This document shows positions 10,090-22,640 of a stretch of DNA of 64,000 nt, piece after piece. Source of the DNA: Artemia franciscana (Eukaryota; Arthropoda; Branchiopoda; Anostraca; Artemiidae). Within the stretch, counting starts at the first letter, position 1, and every line of letters starts with the position of its first letter. The stretch lies in NCBI RefSeq assembly GCF_032884065.1, contig NW_027063596.1, positions 1,260,114 through 1,324,113 on the forward strand. The letters are read 5' to 3'. The position numbers and the translations under genes were made by a program. The notes under the pieces were generated by a model that was not told where the DNA came from, ran no database searches, and saw only the letters and a program-made list of their open reading frames with translations.

Positions 10090-12580
10090 GAACCTAAACC
10101 AGTTGATAAGTTCCATGTGTTTCAGTTGCTGACTGAGTAACACAAATTTAATTAAAGCACTTTTGAGAAAACTATCTCAGCTATTTGGTAAATTCTAAGT
10201 CTTTTAGTTACTGGCTGAGCACCAGAAAAGCTAATGAAAGCACTTTGCAGTACAACTAACACAACTAGTTGATAAATTATGTGTGCTTTACTTGCAGGCT
10301 GAGCACAAAATTGAATAAAAGCACTTTTGAGTAGAACAATCTCAGCTAGTTGGTAACTTTCGAGTGTTATACTTACTGACTAGTTGTAAAAAATAAAAAA
10401 AACACCTTTGATTACAACAAACTCAGCTAGTGGAGAATTTCGAGTGTTTAAGATGCTGACTGAGAAGCAAAAATTTCATCAAAGGGCTTTTGAGTTCAGC
10501 AAATTCAGCTAATTGATTAATTCCGAGTGTTCTAATTGCCGACTGAGCATCAAAAATTTAATAAAAGTACTTTTGAGTACAAGAATCTCACCTACTTCTT
10601 TAAATCTGGATTTCGAAGTTACTAACTGGGTATCAAAAAGAATAATAAGGGCACTTTTGAGTACAACAAACTCTGCTAGTTTGTATATTCTGAGTTTTTT
10701 AGTTGCTGATTGAGTAACAAAAATCTAACGAAAGCCCTTTTGCGCACAACAAACTCAACTAATACATAAATTCCGGGGGTTTTAATTGCTGGTCTATCAA
10801 CAAAATATACTAATAGCACTTTGAAGTCTAATAATCTAGGGTAGTTTATAAATTACGTTTGTTTTAGTTACCAGCTGGGTTTAAAATTAAAAAAAAGCAC
10901 TTTTTAGTACAGAAAACACAGCTAGCTGATATATTCTGAGTCTTCTAGTTGCTGATTGAGTAAGAAAAATTAAATGAAAGCACTTTTGAGTACAACAATA
11001 TCAGCTAATTAATGAATTCCGTGTGTTTTACTTGCAGGCTGTGTGTTTTTTCTGCTGCCTGAGTAAAACAAATTTAATAAAAGTAATTTTGAGTACAGCA
11101 AATTCAGCTAGTTGATATATTGCTGGCTGAATATCAAAAAAGTTAATTAATAAACTTCTGAACATAACAAATTCCATTACTTGATAAATTATGTGTGTTT
11201 TAACAGCTGACTGAACATAAACGAATAATAAAACCACTTTTGAGTACAACAATCTCAGCTAGTTGATAAATTCCGAGTCTTTTAGTTACCGACTGTTTAT
11301 CGAAAATGAAATAAAACATTTTTGAGTACAAAACACTCAGAAATTGAGTAAAAATAATTAAATGAAGTCAGTTTTGAGTACACTGAACCCAGTTAGTTCA
11401 TAAATTCCATGTGTTATACTTGCCGGTGGGGTACCAAAAAGTTAACAAAGTACTTTTGAGTACATTAAACTCAGTCAGTTGGTTCCAAGAGATTTGGTGG
11501 ACTGAGATTAGTGAAATCTTGTATACAAACTAAATATACAAAAATTTCAATATATTTACTTTTGAGTACAGAAAAATTTTTAATAAAAAAGTTTTGGGTA
11601 CAAAAAATCAGCTACCTGGTATACTCCGAGTGTTTTACCTTCTGACTGAGTCTAATTCACATTTAATAAAAGCATTTTTAGCACAACAAACTCAGCTAGT
11701 TGATATATTCTTAATATTTTTATTTACCGTTGGGACATAAAAAATTTAATAAAAGTACTTTGGGGTACTACAAACTCAGATATTTGATATATTTCGAGTG
11801 TTCTAGTTCCTGATTGAGTAAAAAATATTAATGAAGGTATTTTTAAGTACACCAAACCCAGCTAGCTGATAAATTCTCTGTGTTTTGCTTGCTGGCTGAA
11901 TGCCAAAAATTACAGAAAGCATTTTTGATTACAGAAATTTTAGCTAGTTTGCATATTCTGAGTGTTTTAGTTTCATTAGTGTTTTAGTTATGAACATTTA
12001 ATGAAAGTATTTTTGAGTAAAACAAACTCAGCTTGTTGAGAAATTCTGAGTTTTTTAGTTGCTTGTTGAATATCAAAATATTTAATGGAAGAACTTGCGA
12101 GTAAAACAAACTTAACTAGTTGATAAATTATGTATGTTTACTTGCAAGCTGAATACCAAAAATTTAATCAAAGGGTGATTGAGTACAACAATCTGAGCTA
12201 GTTGGTAACTTCCGATTGTCTTAGTTATTGACTGAGTATCAATAAATTTAACAAAAGAACTTTTGACTGCAAAAAAGTCAGATAGTTGGTATATTCTGAT
12301 TTTTTAATTCTTGACTAAGTATAAAAAATTTAATAGTGGCACTTTTAGTACAACAAACTAAGCTAGCTGATAAAATTTGTGTGTTTTAAAAGCAGGCTGA
12401 ATACCAGAGTTTAATATATATACATTTGTGCAGAACAAAATCAGTTATTTGATAAATTCTGAATGTTTTGGTTACCGACAAGTCAGATTTGAGCACAACA
12501 AAATCAACTAGTTGATAAATTATGAGTTTTACCTGCAGGGTGAGTACTAGAAACTTAATAAAAGTATTTTAGTAATCTAA
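10090..12580 (-). repeat. ~83-bp satellite array, left arm (reverse orientation)
   Basis: Roughly 30 diverged monomers written as the reverse complement of the monomer seen from 12.6 kb onward. Recurrent words are AAACTCAGCTAGTTGATA, TTTAATAAAAGCACTTTTGAGTAC and GTTGCTGACTGAGTA. Monomer spacing is about 80-85 bases with frequent indels. No coding potential; short frames inside it are chance. Confidence 0.9.
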
Positions 12581-15011
12581 TATTAGCACTTTGGTACTCA
12601 GCCTGCAAGTAAAACGCACGGATTTTATCAGCTAGCTGAGTTTGTTGTATTCAAAAGTGCTGATATTAAATTTTTGATACTTGATAAGTAACTCAAATTC
12701 GGAAGCTACCAAGTAGCTCAGTTTATTACTCAAAAGGGCGTTCATTAATTTTTTACTCAATCAGAAACTAGAACACTTAGAATATATCAAGTAGCTGAGT
12801 TTGCTGTACTCAAAACCTCAAAACTCCTTTTATATAATTTTTAGATACCCAGTCGGTAACTAAATTCACTCGGAACTGATGAGCCAGCAGATTTTGTTCT
12901 ACTCAAATGTGCATTTATATTATTTATGGTACTCAGCTAGCACCTAAAACACAGAATATATCAGCCAGCTGAGTTTACTGTACCGAAAGAGGTTTTATTA
13001 AATTTTGATACTCAGTCAGCAACTAAAACACTTGGAATATACCAACTATCCGGATTGGTTGTATCCAAAAGCGCTAACAATAAATTTTTTGATACTCAGT
13101 CAGCCGCCAAGACCCTCGGAAGCTACAAACTAGCTTAGTTTGTTCTAATCAAAAGTACATTTATTAAATTTCAGTTCCTGAGCCTGCAAGTAAAACACAC
13201 GGAATTTATCAACTAGCTGAGGTTTTTGTACTCATAAGTCCTTTCATTAATTTTTTTTTTGTACACAGCCAGCAATTAAAATACTCGGTATTTACCGACA
13301 ACCTAATTTTTTTCTACTCAAATGTGCATTTATTAATTTTTGGTACTCAGCCAGCAACAAAACACATAATTTATAAACTAGCTGAGTTTTTTATTCTACG
13401 AGAGCTTTTATTTAATTTTGATACTCAGTCAATAACTAATACACCCGGAACATACCAACTAGCTGAGTTTGTTTGAAATTAACTCCTGTGCATTTTACTT
13501 GCAGGCTGATTATCAAAAGTTTAATAAAAGTACTTTTGAATTTATCAACTAGTTGAGTTTGTTGTATTTAAAAGTGGCTTCATTAAATATTTGATACTCA
13601 ATCAGCAGCTAGAATACAAGGAAAATAAAAGCTAGCTTAGTTAGCTCTGCTCAAAAGTGCTTTTATTAAATTTTTACCCAATCAGTAGCTAAAACACACG
13701 GAATTTATTAACTACCCGTGATCATTATAGTAAAACTTCTTTAATTAGTTTTTTGGTCCTAAGCCAGCATGTAAAACACACGGAATTTACAAACTAGCTG
13801 ACTTTTCTGTAGTTAAAAGATTAAATTTTTCTTACTAGATCAGAAACTAGAAGACTTGGTATTTATTAATTAGCTGAATTTTATGTACTCAAAAGTAATT
13901 TATTAAATTTTACTATGCCGACGCGGTAACTAAAATTCTCAGAATTTATCAACTAGCTGCTAATGTTGTACTCAAAAATGTTTTTTTTTAATTTTTGATA
14001 GTCAGTCAGCTGTTAAAACGCACAAAATTCATCAAGCAGTTGAGTTTTTGTACTCAAAAGTTTATTAATTAACTTTGTTTTGTACTCTGCCAGCAATTAA
14101 AACAATCAGAATTTTTCAGCTAGCTTGGTTTGTTGTACTCAAAAGTAAATTTGTTAAATTTTCGGTAGACAGCCACCAAGAAAAAAACAATGAGTCTATC
14201 AACTGGGCCGGTTTATTGTACTCAAAAGGTCTTTTATTATCTTTTTAATACCCACTCGGTAACTAATTGACACGAAATACATCAACTAGCTACGATTGTT
14301 GTACACAAATGCGGTTTTATTAAATTGTTATCACTCGGTCAGCAACTAAAACAGTATGAATTTACGAACTAGCTGAGTTTGTTTTACTCAAAAGTTCATT
14401 TGTCAAATTTTCGGTAATCAGCCAGCATGTAAAACACATTGAATATATCAACTATCTGAGTATGTTATACTCAAAAGTAGGCATTATTAAATATTTCTTC
14501 CTCAGTCAGCAGCTAGAGCACCTGGAATTTATCAACTAGCTGAGTTTGTTGTACTCAAAAGTGCTTTTATTAAATTTTTGATAACAAGTCGGTAACTAAA
14601 ACACAAAGGACCTATCAACTACCCGAGATTTAATTTTTTTATTGCTCATTCAGCAACTAGAACAGTAAGAATGCATCAACTAGCTGAGTTTGTTGTACTT
14701 AAAAATGCTTATATCAAGTTTTTTGATACAAACTCGGTAACTAAAAAACTAAGAACTTATAAACTAGCTGCGATTGTTATACACAAAAGGGGTATATGAA
14801 ATTTTCGCTACTTAGTCAACAACTAAAACACACGGGATTTAGCAACTAGCTGAGTTTGTTTTACTCAAAAGAGCATTTGTTAAATTTTTGAAACTCAACC
14901 AGCAAGTAAAACCCATGGAATTCATCAACTAGCTGAGTTTGTTTTACTTCAAAGTGCTTCTATAAAGTTTTTGTTACTCAGTCAGCAGCTAAAGTACTCG
15001 GAATTTACCAA
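12581..15011 (+). repeat. ~83-bp satellite array, forward orientation, segment 1
   Basis: Monomers with AACTAGCTGAGTTTGTTGTA, CTCAAAAGTGCTTTTATTAA, ACTCAGTCAGCAACTAAAAC and CGGAATTTATC in that order. The orientation switch relative to the left arm lies near 12565-12590, where a reversed monomer runs directly into a forward one. An RTE-like fragment ends this segment. Confidence 0.9.
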
Positions 15012-16784
15012 CTACCTTAGATTACTGCTACTACTAATAATAATAAAACTCAATGCAGCACCAAGCCGCCTGAGGCCAACACAGCTACGCACGTTCCTCT
15101 TCCAACCTAATCTATTCGAGGTCAACATGTTTACAACCTCCCAGGAAGTTCCCATTTCCTTTAAATCTTTATTTAAGACATCCTCCCAACCCAGTCGAGG
15201 ACGACTTTCTTTCAACCTAATCTATTCAGATTATCCAGTCGAGGACGACTTTCTCCTCCAACCTAATCTATTCAAGGTCAACATGTTTACAACCTCCCAG
15301 GAAGTTCCCATTTCCTTTAAATCTTTATTTAAGACATCCTCCCAACCCAGTCGAGGATGACTTTCTTTCGGTGTAGCCCCAGACGGTTGGCCAAAAAGGA
15401 CAATCTTTGGTAATCTGTAGTCCTTTATCCGCAGAAAATAGCCTAGCCATCTCAACCTTTCTTTCATTATTGCCCTAAAAAGCGGGATTGAACCACATTT
15501 TTTCGTATAACATACTGTTTGAAATACGGTCAGTCAGCCAGGTACCCAGAACAATCCGTAGGCAATTTCTCTTGAAATATCTCGTAAAGTTTCATCTGCT
15601 TTTCGGAGCGCCCATGCTTCAGACCCATATTTTACCACTGTCATCGCTGAAGCTTCCAATATTACAATTTTGGTTTGTAGGTTTATCCTTCTATTCTTCC
15701 AAACCTTTTTTTAACTGTGAAAAATACCGTGAGCCTTAGCTATTCTACTTTGAACATCTTCACTGGTCCCACCGTCTTAACTAATGATACTACCAAGGTA
15801 AGTAAAGCTCCCAACCTGATCAATCTTTTTGTTACCCAACGTCACCTTTTCCTCTCAACTTATTCCTAGCCTAAGTGACTCTGTCTTCTTAAAATTAATT
15901 TTCAAGCCTATTCTAGCACCCTGAACTCGCAAAACTTCTAAAAATTGATTCATTTTGCTCACACTTTCATGTAATATGCTCAAATCATCAGCAAAATTTA
16001 AGTCAGGGAGCTTTTTTCCTCCCCATTTGATTCCGTGATCTCCATTTGCCTTTCCTGTGCTCTTTAAGACAAAGTCCATCAAAATGATCCATATTAGGGG
16101 GGATACAACATAAACCTGCTTAACTCCTGATTTAATACAAAACGAGTTGCTAACCTCATTTCCTACCTTAACCGCAGCAGTATTATTGTCGTACATAGCA
16201 TAAATCACTTCAATGTATTTTTCTTTATACCATATAAGGATAAGACTTCTGCTAACGCTTTTCGATCAACAGAATCGAAAGCTTGCTCATAATCGATAAA
16301 ACTGAGGACTAAAGGTTTATTACAACGAAGAAATTTCTCAATTATTAACCTAAGAGTGAAAACTTGGTCGACACATCCTCAACCATTTCTAAAATCTCAC
16401 AATTCTTCCCTTAAAACTTTGTCTAGAGCATCTCTCAGTCTAAAAAGTATCCTAGTACTAAGTAATTTGCTACCTACAGAGACCAGACTTAGGCCTCGAT
16501 AATTGCGACACTCACTCTTGTCACCTTTCTTATACAGTGGTTTAATTAAGGTTCTCCTAAAATCATTAAGTACTTCTCATTTTCAAAAATCCTATATATA
16601 ATATTCAATAGCTCATTCCTAACCTCAGAGCTACCATATTTAGGAAACTCATTTTTCACACTATCAACACCTGGAGCCTTATTATTTTTAATCCTTTTAG
16701 TTCTTTAGATAATTCTTCCTCACAAAATAAGTCTTCCTTCATATCCAAGGTATCACAAACTTATTCACTTTCATCAATATCTCG
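15012..16784 (-). pseudogene. 5'-truncated RTE-like retrotransposon fragment inside the satellite
   Basis: On the minus strand, from 16784 down, the translation shows NKAPGVDSVKNEFPKYG, a YRGLSLVSVGSKLLSTRI block, FIDYEQAFDSVDRKAL (palm Asp), GNEVSNSFCIKSGVKQ, LNFADDLSIL (the x-ADD catalytic pair, around 15990) and, further on, RLRWLGYFLRIKDYRLPKIV and RLGWEDVLNKDLKEMGTSW. These order as RT fingers, palm, thumb and C-terminal tail of RTE-type non-LTR elements. Stops and indels break the frame repeatedly; the longest open piece is 15855-16208. The endonuclease is absent, as expected of 5' truncation. The 3' end (15020-15050) finishes in TAA/TAC-type trinucleotides. Satellite monomers resume on both sides, so it inserted into the array. 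Confidence 0.85.
15103..15369. repeat. 111-bp near-perfect duplication within the RTE-like tail
   Basis: 15103-15213 and 15259-15369 are the same 111 bases with two differences (G/A in CTATTC-AGGTC and C/T in GAGGA-GAC). They are separated by a partial third copy of the start and end of the unit. The surrounding element is much more diverged from its relatives, so the duplication is recent. Confidence 0.9.
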
Positions 16785-19700
16785 GAATTTATCAGCCAGC
16801 TCAGTTTGTTATTCTCAAAAGTGACTTTATTAAATTTTTCTTACTCAATTTGCTACTAGAACAATCGGAATTTATCAATTTGCTGAGTTTTCTGTACTCA
16901 AAACAGCTTTTATAAAAAAAAATTGTACCCAGTCAGTGTCCAAAAGATTAAAAAGTGCTTTTATTAAGTGTTAGATGTTTAGTGAGCTGTTAAAACACAC
17001 GGAATTTATCAAGTAGTTGAGTTGGGTGCATTCGAAATTATTATGTTTTTGGTACTGTATCAAACAGATTAGTTTGTTGTACCTAAAAGTTGTTTCATTA
17101 AATTTTTCGGTACTCAGCAAGCAATTAAAACACTCAGAATTTGCCACATATCTGAGTTTTTTGTACTAAAATGTGCTTTTGTTAGATTTTTGTTATTTAG
17201 TTAGCAACTAAAACACTTGGAATTTACCAAATAGCTGAGTTTGTTGTACACAGAAGTCCTTTTATTAAATTTTTGGTTCTCAGCCTGCAAGTAGAACAAA
17301 AGGAATTTATCAACGAGCTGGGTTTGTTGTGTTCAAAAATGCTTTTATTTGATTCTTGTTACTCAATAAGCAATTAAAACACTCGAAAGGTACCACAGAA
17401 TTTATCGACTACCTGAGTTTGTTGTCCTTAAAAGTGGCTTCATTTTTATTGTATGACAATCAGCAGCTAGAACACTTGGAATTTATCAACTAGCTGAGTT
17501 TACTGCATTAAAAAGATCTTTCATTAAATTTTTGTTACTTAATCAGCAACTAGAACACTTGGAATATACAAACTAGATGTGACTGCTGCAATCAAAAGTG
17601 CTTTTATTAAAATTTTGATACTCATTCAGCTGTTAAACTTATCAAGCAGTTGAGTTTGTTGTACCCTTAAGTTTTCTCATTAAGTTTTTGATGCTCAGCT
17701 AGCAATTCAAATACTCGGTAGTTATCAACTAGTTGAGTTTGTTGCACTTAAATCTGCTTTCAATAAATTTTTTTATCATTCGGTAGCTAAAACACTCGGA
17801 ATTCACCAACTAGCTGAGTCTTTTGTACTAAAAAAGGACTTTTGTTAAGGTTTCGATACTCATCCATCAAGTAAACTACACGGAATTTATCAATTAGCTG
17901 ACTTTGTTTTACTCTAATTTGGCTTCATTGAATTTTATTACTCTATCAGCAGCTAGCACAGTCAGAATTTATCAACTAGCTGAGTTTGTTGCACCCAAAA
18001 GTGCTTTATTAAATTTTTTATGCCCTATCGTAAAAAAAGATTCAAAGTTTATCAACTTGCTCCCATTTTTGTACTCAAAAGCGCTTTAATTAAATTTTTT
18101 GATACCCACTCGGTAGGTAAAAGACTCAGAATTTATCAACTAGTTGAGATTGTTGCACTCAAAAGTGCTTTTATTAGGTTTTTGAAGTTCAGTTATCTGT
18201 TAAAACACACGAAATTTTTCAAGTGGTTCCATTTGTTGCATTCAAAAGTTTTTTCATTAGATTTTGGTACTATGCTAGCACTTAAAATGCTCGGAATATA
18301 TCAACTAGCTGAGTCTGTTTTGTTGAAAAGTTTTTCCATTAAATTTCTTGGTACTCAGCCAATAATTAAAACACTCAAAATTTATCAACTAGCTGTGTTT
18401 GTTGTACTCAACCATTATTTTATTAATTTTTTTCTCTTTAAGCAACTAAAACACTCCAGCTTTACCAATGAGCTGATTATGTTTTACTCAAAAGTGTTTT
18501 TATTAAACTTTTAGTACTCAGCCAGCAATTAAAGCACTCAGAATTTATCACCTAGCTGAGTTTGTTGTACTAAAATGTGCCTTTGTTAAATTTTATTATT
18601 CAGTTAGCAACTAAAACACTCGGAATTTACCAAATAGCTCAGTTTTTTGTACACAGAAGAACTTTTATTAAATTTTTGGTTCTCAGACTGCAAGTTAAAC
18701 ACAGAGAATTTATCAACTATCTGACTTTGCTGTACTCAAAAGTGGCTTCAGTAAATTCTTCTTACTCAATCAGTAACTAGAACACTCTGAATTTAAAAAC
18801 TAGCTTAGTGTTCTCTACTCAAAAGTGCTTTCATTAAATTTTCATTATGCAATCAGCAACAGGAAAACTTTGAATATAGTATCTAGCTGAGTTTGCCGTA
18901 CACCAAATTGCTTTTATTAGATTTTTTTTTATAATCAGTTGGTTACTAAAACACACGAAATTCATGCACTACCCGATATTGTTATACTCAAAAGTGCTTT
19001 TATTAAACTTTTAGTACTCAGCCAGCAAGTAAAAAGCACAGAATTTATCAATTAGCTGAGTTTGATGTACTCAAAAGTGTTTTCTTTAAATTTTGTATAA
19101 ATAGCTAAAATACTTCGAATTTATAAACTTGCTTCGATTGTTGTACTCAGGATTTCTTTTAATAAGTGTTTGATGTTCAGTCAGCCTTTAAAACAGTTCG
19201 AATTTATCAAGTAATTAAGTTTGCTGTAATCAAAAGTTTTTTCATTAAATTTTTGGTTCTCAGCCAGCAATTGAGAAACTTGGGTATATATCAACTAGCT
19301 GAGTTTGTTGTGCTCCAAAATTTTCTATTAAAGTCTAGGGTACCCAGCCAGGAGTTAAAACACTCAAAATTTATAAACTAGGTGAGTTTTTTGTACTCAA
19401 CTGTGCTTTTATTAAATTTTTGCTACTCAGTCAGCAACTAAGTATCTCAAATTGTACCAACTACTTGAGTTTTTTGTAATCAAAAGCGCGTACCCATACC
19501 ATAAGGTAAACACACATAATTTTTTCAACTGGCTGAGTTTGTTATGCTCAAAAGTGGCTTCTTTAAATTTTTCTTACTCAATCAGCAACTAGAATGCTCA
19601 GAATTTATAAACTAGCTGAGTTTGTTGCACTGAAAAGTGCTTGTATTAAAGTTTTTGATACCCAGTCGGTAACTAAAAGACTCGGAATTTATCAACTAGC

Positions 19701-20285
19701 TGCAATTGTTGTACTGAAAAGTGCATTTAGGAAATTTTTTATGTTTTTTCAGCTCTTTAATCAGTAGCTGAATTTGTAGTATTCAAAAGTGTTTTCCTTA
19801 AATTTTTCTTACTCAATCAACAGCTAGAACACTCGGAATATATCTACTAGCTGAGTCTGCTATACTCAAAAGTCTCTTTATTATTATTTTTCATATCCAA
19901 TCGGTAACTAAAGCACACGGAATTTATCAACTACCCAAGATTGTCATATCCAAAGTGTTTCTATTAAATCTTTCGTGCTCAGCCAGCAAGCAAAACATAC
20001 GGAATTAATCAATTAGTTGAGTTTGTTGTACTCAAAAGTGCATTCATTAACTTTTAGTTACTCAATCAGCTACTAAGACACTCGGATTATACCAACTAGC
20101 TGAGTTTGTTGTATTCAAAAGTACTTTTATTAAATTCTTTAATACCCAGATGGTAACTCAAACATTCGGTATTTACCAGCTAGGTAAGATTGTTGTATTC
20201 AAAACTGCTTTTAAATTTCTTTTATAAACAGTGAGTATCTAAAATACTCGAAATTTATCAACTAGCTGAATTTGTTATACTAAAA
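16785..20285 (+). repeat. ~83-bp satellite array, forward orientation, segment 2
   Basis: About 40 forward monomers, same order of words as segment 1. Measured spacing between successive AACTAGCTGAG-like starts near 17488 and 17572 is 84 bases. Pairwise divergence is high and many monomers have internal deletions, so the array looks old. Confidence 0.9.
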
Positions 20286-20289
20286 AAAA

Positions 20290-21513
20290 AAAAAATCGAA
20301 GTCCAAAAATTCTCTGTCCCGAAAACTAAATGTCCAAAAATACCAAGTCTACTAAGGGGAGCGGCAAAAAGTTTGAAGAGGGGTATTGGAGTGCCTTGCG
20401 GGTGGAAAGTGGATGACCATAAGTTCCCTCTAAAAAATTGTCATAGCTATTGATTCTTTTAGGAACATAAATTAGCAAGTATACTTTTCCCAAGCGCCTG
20501 GCATAAGAAAGAAGGGGTAGTGGATTCGACGTGTTCTGATTCAATCGTATTATGTTCGTATTATAAATGCGCCCGATTCACTTTACTCAAGTGCGTGTTA
20601 TAAGACCAGGTTCATTCAACCTTAATGAGAATTTGTTCTCATAATTGCCATCACCTGAATATGTAATGTACTCACATTAGTAGGTCATTATGTTCATGGT
20701 ATTTGCAATTGTATATACATGGTATATGCATGGTATATTCGTGGTAGTAATTGAATTTAATTTATTTTCAATTCTTTTCACAAAGTAACAATTTCATTTA
20801 AAATTCATACTGTATATTAAAGTATATTATAACACGGTGTTTTCTTTCAAATACACTCTTATGATGGAGACTGGCAGAATATTCGATAAAAAAACATCAT
20901 CTTAAGCCAAAATTTGCCGTGGAAATTTATAGTTTGCACATTTTTAAGTTTCTCATTGAGATTTTGGTTCCTCGAATTGTACATCCTGAAATAGTATCTT
21001 CTTCTTCTTAGGACTAATTACGTAGCATCTACTTCTACTATTACTACTACTACTCCTACTACTACTACTACTAACAACTCACCCCAACACCAAGCCACCT
21101 GAGGCAAACACCACCACACACGCTGCTATTTTTTTTTATCCTCTATTATGTTTTATCCTAATATTTTCAAATCCTCCTGCCTTACACCCTCCCAGGCAGT
21201 TCGAATTTCTATCAAATCATTAATCATGACGTGCTCCAACCCCGTCCGTTTACGACAGGTTAGGTTTGAGAGGCTTGAAACATTCATAAACATATTGTTA
21301 GTCTACAGATTTAAAAGAATTAGTCTAAAAACTTTTAAAATTAATCCCTTTTTAGCCCATGATGGTTTATATGCTATTAACAGTCAGTGTATGGGATATC
21401 CGTTTTTTTTTTATTTCATAACATACACAAATTTTCAGAGAGGTTAAGGGGTTGTGGTCTTTAGAGCTAGGTAGTGGTTTGGTTCAGATTTACTACTAGC
21501 TCTAATTTTGTAT
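20290..21513 (+). repeat. satellite-flank unit, right copy
   Basis: Follows the array directly and recurs after the second array at 56575-57720 in the same orientation. Shared words are GGGGAGCGGCAAAAAGTTTG, GACCATAAGTTCC, ATCCTGAAATAGTATCTTCTT and TATCCGTTTTTT. At 21030-21290 it contains an RTE-like 3' tail (TAC-rich tract, then CACCAAGCCACCTGAGGC). The short frames here are not convincing genes. Confidence 0.8.
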
Positions 21514-21767
21514 TAAAAAAAAAAAGTTTTTTAACTGAAAGTAAGGAGCGACATTAAAACTTATAAAGAACAGAAATTACTCCGTATATGAAATGAGTTG
21601 TCCCCTTCGCAATCCCTCACTTTTTACGCTAAAGCTTTTAATTTTTTTAAAAGGTAGAATTGTGGCAAAGAGTCAAACTTTAGCGTAAAGAGCGAGGGAT
21701 TGCTGAGTTTCGTTTACTATTGAGCCGGGTCGCTCCTTACTACAGTTCGTTACCACGAACTGTTTGA
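21514..21767 (-). mobile_element. E-family element, short deletion copy E4
   Basis: A 254-base insertion relative to the paralogous site near 57720-57735, where the flanking bases are contiguous. On the minus strand it begins TCAAACAGTTCGTGGTAACG with an 8-bp hairpin and ends in a T/A-rich run. No clear target duplication. No coding capacity. Confidence 0.75.
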
Positions 21768-22640
21768 CAAGAGCTTGTTATTTTTATGTTTGGTGAGAAT
21801 ATTCATTTTAATATCTCTCTGTTTGTGTTTTGTTATCCTTTGGTTGTAGTTTCTGGCTATCATAAGTTTGATTTATTTTAAGACTTTATTTATACTTGTT
21901 TCAGGCTTTTTATGTTCTGTTAGAAACTTATATTTCAAAAAAAAAAAAATTTAAAGTTAATTGAAGAAAAAAGTGACTCTTGTGATACATATATATTCAT
22001 AATTTCAGTTATTGTTAGCAAGCTTGACTTCTTACTTAAAGTTTGTTACCACCAGTTCTTCAATCTTTCTACTTTATTTACTCTCTTTTTTTCATTCATG
22101 CCTAGAAGAGTCTTTCTAACGTCTGAAATTCCCCAATTCAGCGGACACAATGGAATTACAGCTTGATGAGGATGATTCCCTACTCTTAACCATTCTCAAA
22201 AGTCAATTCCCAAAGGCAAATGCTATATTATTGAAAATCAGCACGTTTAACGAAGAAGCTCGTTGGAGTCCCCTCGTTTGACTAGAGACTATAGGATGGA
22301 GGATGCGATGGGACTGCAATTGGAAGGTACGATCAATATTTCCGGCCAAGTGAAGGAAAAATTTTGCAACCACCACAAGGATGGTTAGAAACAAACAAAT
22401 GTACGTAAAGTGTCACTTGTACCAAAGGTACAAGTGATTTAGGTACACATGCGCTCATGATTTCAGTTCAATCTGTGCAATAGGTTGTAACTACGGAATT
22501 TTAACTTCTGTATTGTATAGTATATTCTCTTGTATTTAAAAATATATTATACATTGTAACATGGCATTATCTTAAGCTGCTCAATAACGCTGCCTATAAG
22601 TAAAGAGCGATTTGGGCACACTGTGCTATTATTATTCAAT
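21768..22640 (+). repeat. TDP-43-like genomic block, copy B
   Basis: Same organisation as copy A: T-rich upstream part, CCACCAGTTCTTCAAT, exon-like core, then AATCTGTGCAATA. Followed immediately by copy C, so B and C are a tandem pair. Confidence 0.7.
22101..22410 (+). pseudogene. TDP-43 N-terminal-domain-like exon, copy B (dead)
   Basis: The frame through MELQLDEDDSLLLTILKSQF (from 22149) matches the start of the TDP-43 N-terminal domain. Upstream, LEESF, a stop, then FPNSADT align base for base with the equivalent part of copy C. The acceptor position reads CATTCATG instead of CATTCAG, so the splice site is lost. The centre is rearranged by an insertion with a stop (around 22277). The end, SEGKILQPPQGWLETNKC, is recovered in another frame. 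It is a decayed relative of copy A. Confidence 0.65.

Noticed and set aside
18020..18514. 164-codon plus-strand frame with repeating Tyr-Gln-Leu-Ala segments
   Set aside because: Chance frame across satellite monomers; the repeat words are the monomer AACTAGCTGAG translated.
10090..20285. CRISPR-like array
   Set aside because: Repeats are contiguous diverged monomers of about 83 bases with no unique spacers; the context is eukaryotic satellite.
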